DNA of 64,000 nt, from positions 496,001 to 560,000 of the forward strand of contig NC_085853.1 in the NCBI RefSeq assembly GCF_020906515.1, in the 5' to 3' direction. The DNA is from Vanrija pseudolonga. Taxonomy: Eukaryota > Basidiomycota > Tremellomycetes > Trichosporonales > Trichosporonaceae. The notes under the pieces were generated by a model. That model saw only the letters and a list, made by a program, of their open reading frames with translations. It did no database searches and was not told where the DNA came from. Shown piece by piece: positions 34,809 through 45,313 of the stretch (positions are counted from its first letter, which is position 1; each line of letters starts with the position of its first letter). Position numbers and translations under genes: made by a program.

Positions 34809-35886
34809 GCATTGAACTACCTTGCTCGGAGCCTCGGAGCCCGAGCTGGCTGGCTAGCTGGCCCCTGCCAAGCCATCACTTGTCCGCCCATCTTGCTGTA
34901 GCACCACCACCACGCCCGCACGACCTTATAATCATAATCTTATGTACAATGTACACTAGGCCGGCGATGAAGACGACGCGAGTAAACAGCTCAGCTCGTC
35001 GTGACGTACGTAACGTGCCTCTGGCCGTATCCCGCCCGCCCGCAGTCCCCGTCAGGTGCCTCGCCAGGCATGCGCAACGCCACCACGACGGGCTCATGCC
35101 CGTACATCATGTTCCCGAGGTACGGTACGTGCTGGGGGTGATGCGCAGGCACGCGAACGGGGACGTACACGCACTGCTGCACTGCTTCTGTGGCGATCAG
35201 GCGGCGAGGGAGCGAGCGGACGAAGAAGCCTGCTCGCGACCCGACACCGGTCCCCATCGCCCTCGCCACGCTTCTCCTCGCCTCCTCGCACTTCAGGTAC
35301 TCATTACTGGCGACCATGACGCGAGGGTTTCTGGAGGACCGAGGCACGCGCGAAGCTTGTTGTGCCCGCGTTCATTGTCCCCGTGTCCACTCGACTCGAA
35401 CGTTTCTTGCCCTTGTCCATTCCCCGCTCGCCCCCGTGTCCACGCCTCGCCCATCATCCCCCTTCACAGAAAGACTGACGCCGCCGCCACATGTCACAGA
35501 ATGCTCCTGCTTCCCCGGCCCAAGCTCAAGTCTCGTCTCGTCTCAAATGATATTCACAGTGCATAACAACCGCTAGGTACAGCCACGAGGGGGATCAACC
35601 ACTCATCGAGGTACACCCGCGGGTCCACGGCACTGCCGTTGGATCCTCCACTGGGGAGAGAGGGGGGGGGGGGGGTTCCACACACACACGTAGCAAGCAA
35701 TCCGACGCGCTGCGAGAATCCAGTCTCATAGGGTCGTCCATCGCAATGTTTTGGCGTGTGGGTATCCGTGCCACCAGGACGCGGATGGTCGTGGAACCGT
35801 GTTAAAGAATAATACAGGGAAGTAAGAGGCCATAAGGTGGTACAGTGTGGTCGTCCCAGAACAGCGCAACGCATCAAGCGTTGAGC
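34809..35886. other. Intergenic region between the facing barwin-like genes
   Basis: About 1.1 kb between convergent stops, with a 14-base poly-G tract at 35662-35675. No coding frame was supported. Confidence 0.5.
35662..35675. repeat. 14-base poly-G run
   Basis: Fourteen G residues on the plus strand between two convergent genes. Confidence 0.85.
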
Positions 35887-37216
35887 TTACTGGCAGATGA
35901 CACTGCCGGTGTTTGTGAAGCTGCACTCGTTGTCACAAGTGGCAATCGTCTCCCAGCCGACGTTCTTGGTGTCGATGAAGTTGCAGACCTGGATCTTGAG
36001 GCCGTTGCACGCCCAAGTACCGAACTGGCAGGCACCAGCCGAGACGGGGGAGGGGGCGGCGGCAGGCGCAGCGACAGCAGGAGCCTGGGACGAGGGAGCC
36101 GGGGCGGCAGCCTCGGGGGCAGGAGCGCTCGAGGGCTTGTCGGCAGCGGTAGTCGTGGGGGCGGCAGACAAAGTGGTAGAGGCGGCGTCGGGCGAAGCGG
36201 CGGCGGCAGCAGCGTCGTTGGCACCAACGGGGGCAGCCGTGGGCGAGGGGGTGGGGTCGTTGGAAGGAGGGGGCACAGCGGCGTTCAGCTCGACGGCGGC
36301 AGTGACACCAGCCGAGGGAGCAGCCGACGAAGAGCCCGACCACCAAGCGTTGGCACCGCGGACCGAGTAGGTAGACGAGGGGGCAGGGGCCGCCTGGGTG
36401 GACGAGGCGGTGGGAGCGGGAGGGGCGGCAGTGGCGGGAGGCGAGCCACCACCAACGCTGCCAGAGGGCGAAACGTTGTTGCCGAGAACCTTGATAGTGA
36501 GGCCCTCGGGGTTGTTACCAGCGCAGGTACCGCCCTTGACGGCGGCAAAAGCCTTGGCCGAGAGGTCGATAATGCCCGTCGACATGCACGCAGCGCATCC
36601 GTCGAAGAGAACAAACGGTCCCTCGTCAATGGTAATCTCCTTGCCGTCGGGGCCAAAGATCTGGACCCTGGTTCGGGAGTCAGTGGTCTATTCTGGCACT
36701 AGCGCGTTTTGTGAGGCGCGACAAGACGTACTCCTTTCCGCACCACTTCTCCTTGTCTCCCGAGACCATAGTGTAGTTCATGGCTGCGTACGCGTTAGCA
36801 GTTGTCCGGGTATAACCCATTGTCTGGTACCGCTCTACTCACCGACAATACGGTTGGTGTGCAGCGAGTCAAGAGTCCAAGCGGTCGAGGTCGAGCCCTG
36901 GCAGTAGGTAACGCCGCCGTTGATGCCCGTGTCGACAGCCCAGTTGGAGGCGAACGGCCCGCCGTTCTTCTGAGCGCAAATGTCTGTGGCCGTGTCGAGG
37001 TCATAGTAGCTAGGGTTTTGATCAGCACAGCGTTTGTTTGTGTTTGCGTCGGTGACAAGCCCTCGCGCGCCGCGCGGGCACGCGAAATTACCCGTGTGGC
37101 CGTGCAAGGTATAAAGGTACTCACACAGTGGCGCGGAAGTTGGTGCCAGTGAAGAGGACATCCTGGGCCTGGGCGAGGCCCGCAAGAGCGAGGATGGAGG
37201 TAGCAGCGAAGAGCAT
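35887..37216 (-). CDS. Secreted barwin/expansin-like protein with Cys-rich C-terminal domain
   Basis: Exon 1 is 37216-37125; about 360 residues in four exons. Signal peptide MLFAATSILALAGLAQAQD, then a double-psi barrel type domain (VYYDLDTATDICA, WCGKEVQIFGPDGKE, GPFVLFDGCAACM, GIIDLSAKAF). A Ser/Pro/Ala-rich linker of about 150 residues, likely O-mannosylated, leads to a compact domain with six or more Cys (ACQFGTWACNGLKIQVCN, then TCDNECSFTN), similar in spacing to small chitin- or glucan-binding modules such as CBM19. It is probably a secreted wall protein. The introns before YYD and before VQI are in the same place and phase as in the gene at 33941-34808. Confidence 0.75.
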
Positions 37217-38392
37217 GTTTGCTATTTGTTTGTTTTGTTTGTTGGGGTTGTTTGAGTAGAAGGGGGTTCCTTGCGGTGGTGAAGACGCGAGAGAGTGGTG
37301 GCCTACAAGTGTGAGGCGGTAGTGTTGTGGTGAAAGTGTTATGGAAGGCGCGCCGGGCGACTGATGACACTGAGGAGGAGGTGAAGGTGGGTGAAGACGA
37401 GGAGAGAGAGGGGGGTGAGAGAGACGGAAAGAGAGGGTCTTTAAGGAAAGTGAGGAGAGTGAGTGAAGTGAGAGAGAGGAGGATGATGAGGATGGGGAAG
37501 AAGCAAAACGAGGGTGTGTGTGGAAGGGGGGGGGGGGCACGAGTGGTGCAGAGGAGGAGGAGTGTGTGTGGTGGTGGGCCGCGCTGGGTGGTCGATGCGT
37601 CGCGCGTGTCGGAGCGGCAAAGCGCAGCGCAGCCAGCCCAGAGTGGCCCAGTTTAGCATCATCATTCTGACCCGCGCGCCCCTGTTCAACGCGCGTCCCT
37701 CGTTCCTGGCAGTGGGCCCTGAAGAGCACCAGCCTGGAACACGCCGCAACCCTGAATAGGCACCTTCGATCTGAACAGCGCGGCCCATCCAGGAGGGGCC
37801 TCGTTTTCTGGTCCCCATGCCACGTGGCTTTCCCTGAGCCAATCCACTCCCCTGGCTCCCGGCATGTGCCTCTGCTCCAATTCTAATTGGAATAATGCTT
37901 GGTGGGTGTGGTCGTTAATAGCACTGGGACTCCCGGATGCTCCCCTCAGTGTGACAACTAGGATCACCAGGACGGCACCACGTCCCTCAAGCCACCGAGA
38001 CGCGTGCACACCTGAACGTATCCTATGCGTTCAGAGCACAAAGTAGTGCAGCGAGGCAGACGCGCCAGGCTGCGCTTGCTCCTCGCCCATCGGCGCCGGC
38101 GTCCACCGAGTCGCCGACCGCGCCGACAGCACACGACCCCCCCGGAATGATAGACAAAGGCTACGCCACGCGCCACCACCACCACCCAACCCAAAACGAG
38201 TAGACCGACCGCGTCGTCGACTAATTGACAAGTTTTTCAGTGTTGCAAGTAGTGTGCACCGCGGAAGCGAACGACAAAAAGAAAAGGATGCACAGCAGCA
38301 AGTGGGCCAGGCTCTGCTAGTACAATGCAGCGCGCGGCGCACGCGGTGCGTCATGGCCACCGCCGTCATTGTCAGTGTTGTCACTGATTACA

Positions 38393-38438
38393 ACCCCTCG
38401 TGAGGGCCCTGAAAAACCTCTCTCAAAAAACGAGGGGT
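38393..38438. repeat. Short inverted repeat, possible hairpin
   Basis: ACCCCTCGT and ACGAGGGGT, 9 bases each, perfectly complementary, 28 bases apart, inside an intergenic region. There is no T run to suggest a terminator. Confidence 0.6.
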
Positions 38439-38769
38439 GCAGGGGTAGTAGGATCCACCCGCCCAAGCAGGCGGACGAGGTCATGATGGTTTCAGCGTCC
38501 ACCGCCAGGCACTGACCCGCAGAGCTGGGTGCGGGGGCCATGCAGGCAGTCGCCGCGGCTGGTGAGGAGCACTGAGCGCGCGGGCGGTGGTGGCCGTCGC
38601 GAGGAGCAAGCGAGTGAAGTGCACCGATCGTAGCTAGCTAGCTCCACATCTAGAGGTCGCCGCAAGGCAAGTGCGTGGCGTGGCGCTCCAGAGCCGCGCC
38701 GCGGCGATGCCAAGAACAAGAACGGGGGGTCTGGCAAATCCACCGACCGGCAGCAGCGAGTGGGTGTGG

Positions 38770-38850
38770 GGCAGCTGACAAGCTCGAGCTCCAGCTCGAG
38801 CTCCATCCAGCTCCATCCAGCTCCAGCAGCTCGAACAGCTCCAGAGCTGC
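38770..38850. repeat. Degenerate CCAGCTCGAGC-type repeat
   Basis: Repeated AGCTCGAGCTCCA and CATCCAGCT units in tandem, with a further patch of AGCTCGAGCC at 38940-38995. Confidence 0.6.
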
Positions 38851-40070
38851 CGGAAGCATCTCGCAGATCGGGGTCGTGTTCTCGGCACCGCAGGTCGGCA
38901 TCGACGCCCGCGGGGGGGCCGGCCTGCCAGCCAGGCAGGCAGGTCGAGCCAGCTCGAGCCAGAGCCGCCAACCAGCTCCATCAGCTCGAGGCTCGCCGCG
39001 CAGCATAACGTACAGCGGATACAGATAGATAGCGCGCCGCTCGCAATCTCGAATGTCAGTTCGTGCGAGCCCCTGGGCCGGTGACCCCGAAAACTAGATC
39101 TCGACGTCACCTGCGCGAATTTGACGACGCCGGCGTCATTCGGCGGTCGTGCCGGTGACTGTAGAGAGAGGGTCAGCATGGCGCACATGGAAGCTTTGGA
39201 AGAAGGCGAAGCTTGGCCTGGCCTCGCCGCGTGGTGGCGGTCGGGCCACGGGCGAGCGGGCGAGCTCGTCCGACATGCTTTTACCGATATCTTCGGGCAG
39301 CAGGCGTCGTGTTGTGCCGCCGCGTGGCAGTGCCGACGGAGATGCGGACACGGACGCGGACATGTGCGCGGATACGGATAGATACGAGTGCAGGAAGGCG
39401 GTGGCACACACACGCTCATGCCGGAGGACAGACGCGGACAAACGACCACACGCGCGTGCGGAATGGTGACGGGAGCGTGAGGCGGCATGTGTCGCGCCGC
39501 TCGTGTGACCTCGGCCTAGTAGGGCGCCGACACGGAATGGGGCTCGCGGTGATTCCTGCGGGTGGACGACGGAATGGGGTCGCGGAGGGCAGAGCGGTGA
39601 ATGTGTACATGTGCATCAGTGAGTCTGACAAAGCTGACCAGGAGGAGGCGGTATGCACGACGGCGTTTGTTGGGAGTAGCGGCAGTGAGTGGCAGCAGAG
39701 CAGATTTTCACGCGTCGTCAACCCGTCGGAAATTCGGTGACTACCTGCGCTTGTCGGTGGTGACAACCAACTGCCACTGGCAGCAGCGATAACGGCCGGC
39801 TGGGTGCTGGTGATCAATCATCAGCTCGTACGCGGCGAGCGAGGTGCCGGGAGATCAAGAGCCGCAACCCCGGGATAGAGGCATGACCGTACGCCGCGTC
39901 TGTGGTCAGAGTGGCCAACCACCTCGCCACCACCTTCCCCCACTGGCCCGCTACGCCCGCCACGCCACAACACTCGCCCAACGCGACATCCCCACGCCGC
40001 CGCCGTACACAAAAGTGACATGCAACGCTATGCAAAAGTGGTGTAGTGAAGTGTTTGTTTGGAGTTCGTA

Positions 40071-41324
40071 TTATCGTGCGGGCAGCCCGCGGATGCTCAT
40101 AGGTCGGGGTTTGGCGGCCTTGAGCCGCGGGGTGGGGGTGGGTGTCGAGTCTCGCGTTGGGGCGGGGGACGGCATCGCGGCGGGCTTCTCCCGGCTCGCC
40201 GCCGCGTCTCCACCTGCGGCAGCGGCCTTGCCTGCGCCTCGTCCCCTCTCTCTCCGTCGACCGGTCGTGCTCGCGCGGCGGTTGAGCCCGTCGTTCGTAT
40301 CCCGCAGTGCGGTGGGTGCCGGGTGGGTCGGGTTGGGGTTGGCGACGGGGACAGGCCGAGCGGCCGCGGTGGCGGTGGTAGTAGTTGCAACCGCACCCGC
40401 ACCCGCAACCGCACCCGCAATCGACACGGTGCGCCGATGCTCCGCCCCCGCCGGCTTGCGCTTCTTCACTTCCCCGCCGCAGCCGTCACTCTCGAGATGG
40501 TTGAAGATGGCGCTGAGGGCGAGGAACTGGCGCCCGCAGCCGGCATAGCAGACGAACACGGGCTCGTCGTCTGTAGCGTGTCAGCCGCCTACCTCCTGTC
40601 CCTCCTCACTCCACCCCACTCACGATCAGGAGACGCCAAATGCGCCGACAGCAGCGCCAGCTCCGCAAACTCGCGCCCGCACCCAACCTGGGCACACCGG
40701 TACGCCGTCCCGTTCCAGCTCCCCTCCGGCGCCTGGCGCGGCGCACGCACGAACCGCACCGCGTCGCTAGAGAACCACCCGTTCGGGTCGCGCGGCGCCA
40801 CGACGGCCAGCACGGCTTGGCGGTCCAGCTGCCGCCCACACGCCCGCTCGAGGTGGTGCGCTAGCCCGGTGGCGGAGGCGAAGCGCCCGCTGCACTGCGG
40901 GCAGGCGAGGTTCGAGGGGCGATGAGCTGCCGAGTTGAGGTGCTGCGTGGGTCAGTTGCCGTCTGGCTCCTCCTCCACGGCACGGGCTGCTCCCCACGCC
41001 GCTCGCAGCACCCACCATCCTCAGATTCGCATCCGTGTCGCACCGCCGCTTACATGGCCCGCAGAAGCGGTGCGCCTCGAGCTCGTGCTTGTCCCTCCGT
41101 TCTCCAGTGGGCCAGGTCTCGGCGCACAAGGGGTCCCGACAGGCGAACGGGAAGTGGTTCGCCTCGGCCTGGTGTGCGGCGACGGCCCCGGCCGAGGACA
41201 GCACAAGCGAGCACACGCCGCACTCGTGCCGCGGCGCCTTGTGCCCCGTTGCGGCAGTGTGCTTGTCGCGCGCGGCCCGGCCCGCGGGGAACACCTTGGC
41301 GCAGGTGCCGCAGGTGTACTCCAT
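40071..41324 (-). CDS. C2H2 zinc-finger protein with basic Ser/Ala-rich tail
   Basis: Exons 41324-41016, 40942-40624 and 40570-40071, 375 residues. It opens with a zinc finger (YTCGTCAKVFPAG, then ARDKHTAATGH), a second (ECGVCSLVLSSAG, then AHQAEANH), a cluster of CxxC/H units (FACRDPLCAETW, RFCGPCKRRC), then ACPQCSGRFASATGLAHHLE, YRCAQVGCGREFAEL and VCYAGCGRQFLALSAIFNHL. Such multi-finger proteins of fungi are probably nucleic-acid binding, but the target is unknown. The last 120 residues are disordered and basic. Both introns fall exactly where those of the head-to-head paralog at 41879-42847 do, and the fingers align one by one. That paralog lacks the tail. Confidence 0.82.
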
Positions 41325-41878
41325 GTGGTCGGTGGTAAGTGAGTGAGGTGAGGTGTATGTATGTAGTGTAGAAGCAACGAACGACTTTTCGTCGCCGTTG
41401 CAATGTTTGTATCTCGGCCACCTGCCGTAGCGACAAGCCATCTGACGGTCGCCAAATGGCAGTTTCAGGCACCCGCCGGGGATGCCTGTCGGGTGGTCGG
41501 GGGAGATTGCATTCCAGCGAAAATACAACGTGCGCGTACGTGCGCTGAGGTTTGGTTGTTGATGCAGCCTTGCATGCATCCTCTTGTTGTGTAGTATGTC
41601 TTGCTGCTCTCGCCGAGCGCGGCGGGGCCACCCTCGCTCAGACTACTGTGCCACTCAATCGATGCCACTTTGCCACATCGCCACCCCGTCAACAACGACA
41701 TCAACAACAAAGGACAATGGGGAGCCCCAGGCGAAGCAAGCCTCGAGCCGACTTCCATTCCATTGTACTCCAGCAGCCCATCCTTCCTACAGTCGCCCCG
41801 TGCGCACAATATCTACCACTTGAAAGTGCACACTCCGTCTCGCTCTCCCTCCTCACCACCACCACCACACACGACGCA
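41325..41878. promoter_or_regulatory. Bidirectional promoter of the C2H2 gene pair
   Basis: 554 bases between divergent ATGs. The plus-strand leader just before 41879 is CT/CA-rich (CACCACCACC). Sites such as GCAACGGCG cannot be assigned to a factor. Confidence 0.5.
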
Positions 41879-42847
41879 ATGGTCGCTGCGGCCCATTTCC
41901 TCTGCGGTACCTGCTGGAAGGAGTTCCCCGCGGGCTGGCGCGCGCGCGAGTCGCACTGCAACGCTACCGGCCACCAGCGCCCAGCGTACGAGTGCGACAC
42001 GTGCCCGCACCACTTCAACTCGCAGCATGCGTGCAACCCGCACATGGGTGCCAAGGGCCACTTTGGCGACTACAGCGACGACGACGAGGACTGGGAGTGC
42101 CGCGACGACGACTGCTGGGACACGTTCGCGTCCGAGGCCGACCGCGACGCGCACGAGCACGACGACCACGACTTCTGCGGCGACTGCGACCGCTACTTTG
42201 ACAATGCTAACAACCTGCGCATGGTAAGTGGTGACGCCGCGGCGCGCTCCCACGCCCCAGCGCCGCGCCCTAGCCGTGCTCACACTAGCCAGCACCTCAA
42301 CTCGCGCACGCACCGCTCCGACACGCTCGCGTGCCCGCTCTGCAAGCGCGACTTTGTGTCCGCTACCGGCCTGGCGCACCACCTCGAGCGCGGCGCGTGC
42401 CCGCGCGCGCCCAACCTCGACCGCATGGGCGTGTACCGCCTTGTGCGCGAGCTCGACCCGCACCACTGGTTCACGAACAGAGTCGTCGAGTACACCAAGG
42501 CCACGTACACTGCGGACGAGAACACGTGGAACGGCAGCGGGTACGAGTGCAGCAAGTGCTACCGCGAGTTCCGGAGCCTCAACTCGCTCAACCAGCACCT
42601 GTGGAGTGGCACGCGTGAGTGGGACAGCTTACGGCGATCACCAGCGCACGCACTGACCCAACTTCCCCGCGCAGATGACGAGTCGCTCTACCACTGCCAG
42701 AGCGGCCGCTGCGGCCGCCAATTCAAGACCTTTGGCGCCGTGTGCAACCACCTCGAGAGCGAGAGCTGCGGCGCCATGTCGTACGACCAGGTGCAGAAGT
42801 ACATGCACTCGGTCGTCAGCAGCGGCCGTCTGCTTACGGCGTACTAG
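41879..42847 (+). CDS. C2H2 zinc-finger protein, paralog of its neighbour
   Basis: Exons 41879-42223, 42293-42614 and 42675-42847, 279 residues. Fingers in order: FLCGTCWKEFPAGWRARESH, YECDTCPHHFNSQHACNPH, the acidic WECRDDDCWDTF, FCGDCDRYFDNANN, LACPLCKRDFVSATGLAHHL, YECSKCYREFRSLNSLNQHL and HCQSGRCGRQFKTFGAVCNH. Both introns (69 and 60 nt) are multiples of three and carry no in-frame stop, so an unspliced message would still read through. The gene is head-to-head with a close paralog on the minus strand and shares both intron positions and phases. It lacks the paralog's basic tail. Function unknown beyond likely nucleic-acid or protein binding. Confidence 0.85.
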   Translation: MVAAAHFLCGTCWKEFPAGWRARESHCNATGHQRPAYECDTCPHHFNSQHACNPHMGAKGHFGDYSDDDEDWECRDDDCWDTFASEADRDAHEHDDHDFCGDCDRYFDNANNLRMVSGDAAARSHAPAPRPSRAHTSQHLNSRTHRSDTLACPLCKRDFVSATGLAHHLERGACPRAPNLDRMGVYRLVRELDPHHWFTNRVVEYTKATYTADENTWNGSGYECSKCYREFRSLNSLNQHLWSGTREWDSLRRSPAHALTQLPRADDESLYHCQSGRCGRQFKTFGAVCNHLESESCGAMSYDQVQKYMHSVVSSGRLLTAY

Positions 42848-45313
42848 GTGGGTGTGGGGGAGAAGGTCTGTGAGTAGTTGCCGAGAGCTGACCCTGTGCT
42901 CTTGCTTCAGTCGCCGAGCCGAGCAAGGTGTGCCGAGGCGGTGTTCGATGCTGCCGATTGCTTTGGCGGCGAGTCAGCACTTGCCGTGAGCTGGGAGTCA
43001 TCGACGCTGGTCGTCGTCAGAACCTGCTCCTACCCACACCCTTTTATTGAAACAATCTCCAGCATCCCCGTTGTATTATATTAGGATGCGATATGTCATT
43101 GTACCTCTGTAATCGCGATGCAGGTCGGCGATTGCCACCCACCCGCCCACCCGCCGTCCCACCAACCCACTGCGCCTCCTCCCCGATCACCATCATCTGG
43201 ATTTTAATCAGCAGCGTCGCAGCGTCGCGCACGCGCCCAGACTGGGAATCAGTAGCAGTCGCAACCACGCGACAGGCACGATCGTGCGCCGACCCGCCCG
43301 CGTCCGGGCGATTGCGGGGCCAACGTGCGTGGGTTCGTGGTGGCAGTGGCGACGGCGGCGTAAGTGTTCGATCGGCCCTGTTCCACTGCGACGACGACGA
43401 GCGCTGGAATCGGGCGCGCCTGGCGGGGCGCGGCGCTTGGCCTTGCTCCAGGAATCTTGCTACATCATCAAAACCATGGCGAACGACACATTGCCCGCCG
43501 CCGACACACGCTGGCGTGATCGCCTCGGCCTGGTCGTTACATGCCGCGCCGCTCCCTCGGCCGCCTCGGCGACGCGCATGCCGAAGGCGCCAAGCCACCC
43601 GTATCTCTCGGACCCGCCGGCGGGCGGCGGGCGGCGCGCGTCATGATTGATGCATTGCGGCGTGCGGTGGCGGCGGCTCGCGGCGCCACGCCCCAGTCTG
43701 TGCAATGCCGCTTCGCGTCGACACTTGCCGCCGTCTGCGCCAGGGCGGCGGGCTGCAGGGCTGGCTGTAATCAGTCGTCGTTTGATAGATTAATACTTAC
43801 GCGCAGGCTGAGGAATGTGCCATTTGCCGGATCAGGCAGGGGGTTATTTGGCGGCAGAGGGAGGCGCAGGGGGGCGCTGCTGGCTGGGGATGATGACTGT
43901 GTCGTGAGCGAGCGACGCCGACGCCACTCGACAAACTCATGCACGTCCCGTTGCAGATTTTGCCTTTGCGCGTCAGTCACGACGCGAAGCTGCGCCAGGC
44001 CAGCTGCATCTCTTGCATACGACAGAGTGCGCAAGGAAAGTAAAGTAGATTAACTGTTCTTGCTGGCTGGACCAGCCCAGCACGCGCCTGGCTGGGCGAC
44101 GAGCAATGGCAGAATGCTCCCGCTTGGCCATCGGTCCCTCCGCCGCTGAGCCTGGGCTGGGCGGGACGAGGTTTGAGTTGGGTGGTGGGTTGTGGGTGGT
44201 GGGTGGTGGGGTGCGGTTGTGGGCGGCAGGCAAGGCAGGTACGCTGGAGGGAGGCGAGCAGGCGGGTAGCCAGAGGAGAGAGAGAGTCAATGCCCCTGAG
44301 GGCTGGCTGGGTTTCCCTTCCCTCGTCTGCCTCCCTCCCTCCCTCACCCCCATCAGTCTGCTGCTGCTGCTGCCTTGCTTCCTTCCCTCCTGCCTGCCTG
44401 CCTGTCGGCCTGCCTGCGTTGCAGCAGCACCCACCCAGCCGAGAGCCGCAACCCACCCCCGCCCGCCCGCCCATTCCACCCACCCACCCAGCCAGCATCA
44501 TCATCATCGTCCTCCTCACGACGACTCTCTTTGGCCAAGAGAACGCACCGTGCACTCACAGCGCAATACACTCACATCTCCGCCTGTTTATATTACTCGT
44601 TGGACAACGCCCTCTCCCCGTCTTCGGCCACTTTTGCCCCCCCAAATTTCAACTTGCTCAGCTTCGGCCTTGCCTTACTCTTGCCCCCCGGCCACGCGCG
44701 CGTTGGTTCCCTTTGGTTGATTAACCACTCTCGCCGCCTCGTCCTTCGATCGATCACACCGTCTACACCGCCAGCGGCGAGCGACCCGTGACAAAGCGAG
44801 CCAAGGCAACACAGACTCACTTCCCTTTGCACAACAACTACTCGGAATCCATCATCCATCTCTCGGTCTCGCCAAACGCAAAAACGACACAACTTCCCCC
44901 CAGCAAGTCATCCCACGCGCAACAAACCCCCCCCCGCAAGCCCTCCCGGTCAGCGTGGTGAGTCATCCCGCCCACCCGGCTCTCGTCGCGCGCGCATTGC
45001 TGCTTCGCACGGCCAACATCATCAACCCCAGAGCACGGGTTGTCACCGCACGTTCTCGAGCTTGCGCATCGTCTCCCCCCCCTTCCCCCACTTTGCCGTC
45101 GACTGGGCTAATCTTTGCTAGCATCTCATCAATCCAAATCCACGCCCTCTAGCCGCTGCCGCCGTCGGGCACCAGCCAAACACATCCGTCGCGCCGCTTG
45201 TCTCAGCGATCACAATCGGCCAGTGACCCAACCTTCTTCAACCCAACGAGCCAACCCCGGACCTCCCGACACGAAACTTTCCCACAGCCCATCCACGTTC
45301 TCCCGCATCAACA
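42848..45313. other. 2.47-kb region upstream of GPA1
   Basis: Contains 3' flank of the C2H2 gene and a long GPA1 promoter and leader. From about 44290 the plus strand is C/T-rich (CCTCCCTCCC, CTGCTGCTGC). A candidate leader intron lies at 44958-45121. No gene supported, though weak frames near 43500-44050 exist. Confidence 0.5.
44958..45121 (+). other. Possible intron in the GPA1 5' leader
   Basis: GTGAGT donor at 44958 and a GGGCTAATCTTTGCTAG acceptor with branch site ending at 45121, in the expected leader of GPA1 and outside its coding sequence. Without RNA data this remains a guess. Confidence 0.35.

Larger units (their letters stand above)
37217..40070. other. 2.85-kb region without a supported gene
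   Basis: The largest gene-free stretch. It holds a purine-rich leader of the barwin-like gene (37300-37540, with a 12-base poly-G run at 37526-37537), a short inverted repeat (38393-38438), CCAGCTCGAGC-type degenerate repeats (38770-38850 and 38940-38995), and a GCGGACACGGA-type degenerate repeat (39335-39395). Frames here are not protein-like. It may hold a noncoding RNA or decayed sequence. Confidence 0.5.

Noticed and set aside
38393-38438. Hairpin considered as a transposon end or terminator
   Set aside because: There is no target-site duplication, no second end, and no poly-T; it is listed only as an inverted repeat.
38492-39488. Overlapping minus-strand frames with repeated Leu/Glu (ELELELE) runs
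   Set aside because: The amino-acid runs come from the CCAGCTCGAGC repeat; other parts show no protein-like pattern.
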